A stretch of 17,930 bases of DNA. Source: Candidatus Neomicrothrix sp. UBA6944. GTDB lineage: Bacteria; Actinomycetota; Acidimicrobiia; Acidimicrobiales; Poriferisodalaceae. The stretch is taken from contig DJZU01000029.1 of NCBI GenBank assembly GCA_002448715.1, forward strand, positions 3,665-21,594, read 5' to 3'. Within the stretch, counting starts at the first letter, position 1. The number at the start of each line of letters is the position of its first letter. Below, in pieces: positions 15,534 to 17,930 of the stretch. The notes beneath the pieces are model-generated. The model was not told the origin of the DNA. It did not search any database and worked only from the letters and a program-made list of their open reading frames with translations. The translations under genes and the position numbers were made by a program.

Positions 15534-16280
15534 ATGGGAACACTTGAGGGACGTTTGGCGTTAGTCACAGGGGCGAGCCGAGGAATCGGCGAACATTGCG
15601 CTAGGTCGCTGGCAGCTCAAGGCGCCCGAGTTGCTTTGGCGGCGCGATCAGAAGAAGACCTCAATAGGGTCGCCCAGGATCTCCCCAACGACCCGGTCAT
15701 TATTGTCGCGGACTTAGCTCTCCAGGGAGCAGGAACTGAACTTGCTAACGCCGCGATTGACGCTCTTGGTGGGGTTGACGTTCTTGTGAACAACGCGGGG
15801 GTTAGTGAGATCAAGGGTCAAGATGAGATGGTGATGAGATTGAACTATCACGCGCCACTTGAAACCACCAAAGCTTTGGTACGCCAAATGGGTGATCGGG
15901 GCCACGGATCGGTTATCCATATGTCATCTGTAGCGGGCGCAACCGGAGTAGCCGAACTACCAACCTACGGCGCAACCAAGGCCGCCCTTGATTCTCTTAC
16001 GCGAAGCCAAGCCGCACAGTTTGGTAAATACGGAGTGAGGGTGAACGCTGTAGCTCCGGGACTGATCATCACTGAAATGTGGGAAGAAGGCAGAAAGACA
16101 CCTGGCTTAGCTGAGGGGCTTGCCGACCATATCGCTTTAGGGCGATGGGGTGAACCAGACGAAATAGGTTCAGTGGTTGCGTTTTTGGCGGGTGACGCGG
16201 CGGCGTACATCACGGGACAAACCATCGTGGTCGATGGAGGCTTCCATGCCGTGACCGCATGGGGTGATTACGTGCGGTGA
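15534..16280 (+). CDS. Short-chain dehydrogenase/reductase (SDR), FabG-like
   Basis: A 248-residue classical SDR. The cofactor motif is TGASRGIG (12-19), with the basic Arg17 often linked to NADP use. NNAG is at 86-89. The catalytic set is Asn104, Ser132, Tyr145 and Lys149 (YGATK). The ending IVVDGG (231-236) is typical of the family. The ATG at 15534 has AAAGG (15523-15527) six bases upstream. The stretch between NNAG and Asn104 is shorter than usual. It shares the pattern PGLI.T.MW with the SDR at 4807-5589, hinting that the two are paralogues. It is monocistronic; its stop is only two bases from the stop of the convergent acyl-CoA ligase. It is likely a hydroxyacyl-CoA or alcohol dehydrogenase of the same catabolic region; the substrate cannot be assigned. 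Confidence 0.93.
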   Translation: MGTLEGRLALVTGASRGIGEHCARSLAAQGARVALAARSEEDLNRVAQDLPNDPVIIVADLALQGAGTELANAAIDALGGVDVLVNNAGVSEIKGQDEMVMRLNYHAPLETTKALVRQMGDRGHGSVIHMSSVAGATGVAELPTYGATKAALDSLTRSQAAQFGKYGVRVNAVAPGLIITEMWEEGRKTPGLAEGLADHIALGRWGEPDEIGSVVAFLAGDAAAYITGQTIVVDGGFHAVTAWGDYVR

Positions 16281-16282
16281 AA

Positions 16283-17930
16283 TCAGTCGCGGCGAACCAC
16301 GTAGCCCACTGATTCGCGATCCCAAGTGCGTTTGGTGACACCCGCATCGCGGATTGCTTGCTTCCGAATCTTCCCCGACGCCGTTTTGTCTAATTCCGTC
16401 ACAAATTCGACGTATCTGGGGACTGTGTGGCGAGGCATCCTCGGTACACACCAGTCAAGGAACTCCGAAGGATCCGGTGAGGGTCCATCAACGGCGAGCA
16501 CCACCTTTATTTCATCTTCGCCACCTGCGCCCTCCACGCGTAACCCAACCGCTGCGGACTCGATAACAGAGGGATGCTCATTGAGAGTCTGCTCCAACTC
16601 AAACGAAGAAATGTTCTCGCCGCGCCTCCGGATGCGGTCCTTTATGCGATCAACAAAGAACAAACGACCTTCGGCATCCATATGACCGGCATCCCCGGTA
16701 TGGAACCAAAGATTCCTCCACGCTTCAACCGTCTTGTCGGGCATCTTGAAATAGCCAACGTTGAAACAAAAAGGAACCTTCGGACGAACCAAAATTTCGC
16801 CGATCTCATTTCGAGGTAACTCCCTATCGGTTTCCGGATCGGCGATGATGACCTCAAAAAAATCACTCAAAGGGGGGCCCGCACAACCCGCCATTACCGG
16901 ATCATCGAGATCGCTGTAAGTGACCATGTTCACTTCGGTCATACCGAAGCCCTGACGCAAAACGACCCCGAAACGTTCCTCCATAGCCTCACCCCACTCC
17001 TCGGCGACAGGAATCGCGAGGATGCGAGTAAGGAGATGATCCTGATCGTGTTTTGAGGCCGGACTGCGAAAGATGAACTCGGGCATGACGCCCAAAGCGT
17101 TCGTAACCGTGATCTTCTCCTCGCGAACGATATTGAGCCAATCCGTCACGCTGAATCGTTTAGTGACGTGACAAGAAGCACCCGCAAGCAGCGACGCGTA
17201 CACCTGCATGAACAAGCCATTGGCGTGGAACAACGGCATACAGCAGAAGTATCGATCGTGTTGGGTGAGTTCCATAGCAGCCACGGTTCCCAACGCAAAC
17301 AGATAGCAGTGCCCCTGAGGCATCAGCACGCCTTTAGACGGTCCGGTGGTGCCAGAGGTATACATGATCGTGCAGACATCTTCTGGAACTGGAGTCGCGA
17401 GCACCTCCACCTGCGGCGCGGTCTCTAACAGTGGCTCCAACGACATATGAGATGCGCCTGAAAGTGATTCAGGTACAGAATCAGAAGAAGTGGTGCCATC
17501 GTTGACTCTGAGCACCGTTTCGATAGCGGTGGGGGACGTGTCCACCACATCGAAACGTTCCATTAACCCGCTATCGACCACGATGATGCGTGGGGAACTG
17601 TTATGAACCTGATGTTCTAGAAAGTTGCCTCGAAGTTCCGTATTGATCGGAACGAATACTGCTCCCACCTTGTGCGTAGCAATCATGGTCAACATGAACT
17701 CTCGGCTATTAGTGAGCAGACCAAGGACCCGATCACCTGGTTGCACGCCCAAGTCAGAGAAAGCCGTTCCGAGGCGGTCAGTTAAATCGTTGAACTCCGA
17801 AAATGACACACTGGATCCACCCTCGAAAGACAAAAATTGGCGCCCCCCAGCAACAGCTGCTTGATGACGGACAGCATCAACCAAGGTCCACTGCTCCCTC
17901 GGAAGGGCAGGTCCCAAATCGTCAAGGTTC
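16283..17930 (-). CDS. Acyl-CoA ligase / AMP-binding synthetase (5' end beyond window)
   Basis: An ANL-superfamily ligase that adenylates a carboxylate and transfers it to CoA. Numbering from a TTG at 17917, the P-loop YTSGTTGPSKG is at 186-196, GFGMTEVN at 323-330, the ribose-binding WFHTGDAGHMD at 404-414 and DRIKDRIRRRGENIS hinge at 423-437. The catalytic lysine is Lys516 in TASGKIRKQ. The C-terminal domain is complete. The frame stays open from that TTG to the window edge (codons read NLDD before it), so the true start is probably past 17930. The hinge RRRGENIS followed by FELE resembles the carnitine/crotonobetaine-CoA ligase (CaiC) group, but substrate choice cannot be set from this. 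It lies convergent with the second SDR, two bases between stops. Confidence 0.93.
   Translation of the reverse strand, partial: NLDDLGPALPREQWTLVDAVRHQAAVAGGRQFLSFEGGSSVSFSEFNDLTDRLGTAFSDLGVQPGDRVLGLLTNSREFMLTMIATHKVGAVFVPINTELRGNFLEHQVHNSSPRIIVVDSGLMERFDVVDTSPTAIETVLRVNDGTTSSDSVPESLSGASHMSLEPLLETAPQVEVLATPVPEDVCTIMYTSGTTGPSKGVLMPQGHCYLFALGTVAAMELTQHDRYFCCMPLFHANGLFMQVYASLLAGASCHVTKRFSVTDWLNIVREEKITVTNALGVMPEFIFRSPASKHDQDHLLTRILAIPVAEEWGEAMEERFGVVLRQGFGMTEVNMVTYSDLDDPVMAGCAGPPLSDFFEVIIADPETDRELPRNEIGEILVRPKVPFCFNVGYFKMPDKTVEAWRNLWFHTGDAGHMDAEGRLFFVDRIKDRIRRRGENISSFELEQTLNEHPSVIESAAVGLRVEGAGGEDEIKVVLAVDGPSPDPSEFLDWCVPRMPRHTVPRYVEFVTELDKTASGKIRKQAIRDAGVTKRTWDRESVGYVVRRD

Noticed and set aside
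1..17930. Defence system, CRISPR, phage, retron or mobile element
   Set aside because: No nuclease, reverse transcriptase, transposase, integrase or regularly spaced repeat is seen; every long frame is assigned to metabolism, transport or one small unknown.

Overview
The window reads as ordinary chromosomal DNA from a free-living bacterium. By eye the GC content is a little over 50%. GTG starts are frequent (at least five genes). Most genes encode accessory catabolism: class III CoA-transferases, a crotonase-fold protein, an acyl-CoA ligase, short-chain dehydrogenases, an amidase and FAD-dependent amine oxidases. The crotonase-fold protein has the 'HPW.L.PRK.KE' signature I associate with actinobacterial homologues, so a moderate-GC actinobacterium (for example a marine Acidimicrobiia-type lineage) is my best guess. 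A Chloroflexota lineage rich in CaiB and SDR genes is an alternative. This assignment is low-confidence inference. I see no tRNA, rRNA, CRISPR array, insertion sequence, integrase, phage gene, toxin or defence gene.

Layout. (1) Positions 1-4696, minus strand: a compact four-gene operon of a dimethylglycine/sarcosine-dehydrogenase-like flavoprotein with a folate-binding C-terminal half, an EamA transporter, an alpha/beta hydrolase and a CaiB-type CoA-transferase cut by the left edge. (2) 4807-5589, plus: an SDR. (3) 5610-7992, minus: an amidase followed by a crotonase-fold protein that lacks both canonical catalytic glutamates. (4) 8148-10583, plus: an 811-residue fusion of two class III CoA-transferase domains. 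(5) 10597-13429, minus: a renalase-like FAD protein, an unrecognised 119-residue protein, a SnoaL/NTF2-like protein and a 2-oxoglutarate-Fe(II) oxygenase. (6) 13504-14490, plus: a quinone-oxidoreductase-type reductase. (7) 14508-15467, minus: a type II (Rhizobium-type) asparaginase. (8) 15534-16280, plus: a second SDR. (9) 16283 to the right edge, minus: an acyl-CoA ligase whose start lies outside the window.

How the genes may work together (inference). Ligase, CoA-transferases, crotonase-fold protein and dehydrogenases are the usual toolkit for activating a carboxylate as its CoA thioester and then dehydrating and oxidising it. The dimethylglycine-dehydrogenase-like protein and the renalase-like protein point to N-alkyl amine substrates, and the amidase and asparaginase to amide nitrogen release. 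The set suggests scavenging of nitrogenous, possibly methylated or zwitterionic, small organics. No gene fixes the substrate, and no transcription regulator is present.

Structure. Transcription units alternate strand nine times in 18 kb. All four convergent pairs are separated by only 2-20 bases. The four divergent gaps are 65-155 bases and hold several small perfect inverted repeats. No gene-free stretch exceeds 300 bases; the longest is 7993-8147.
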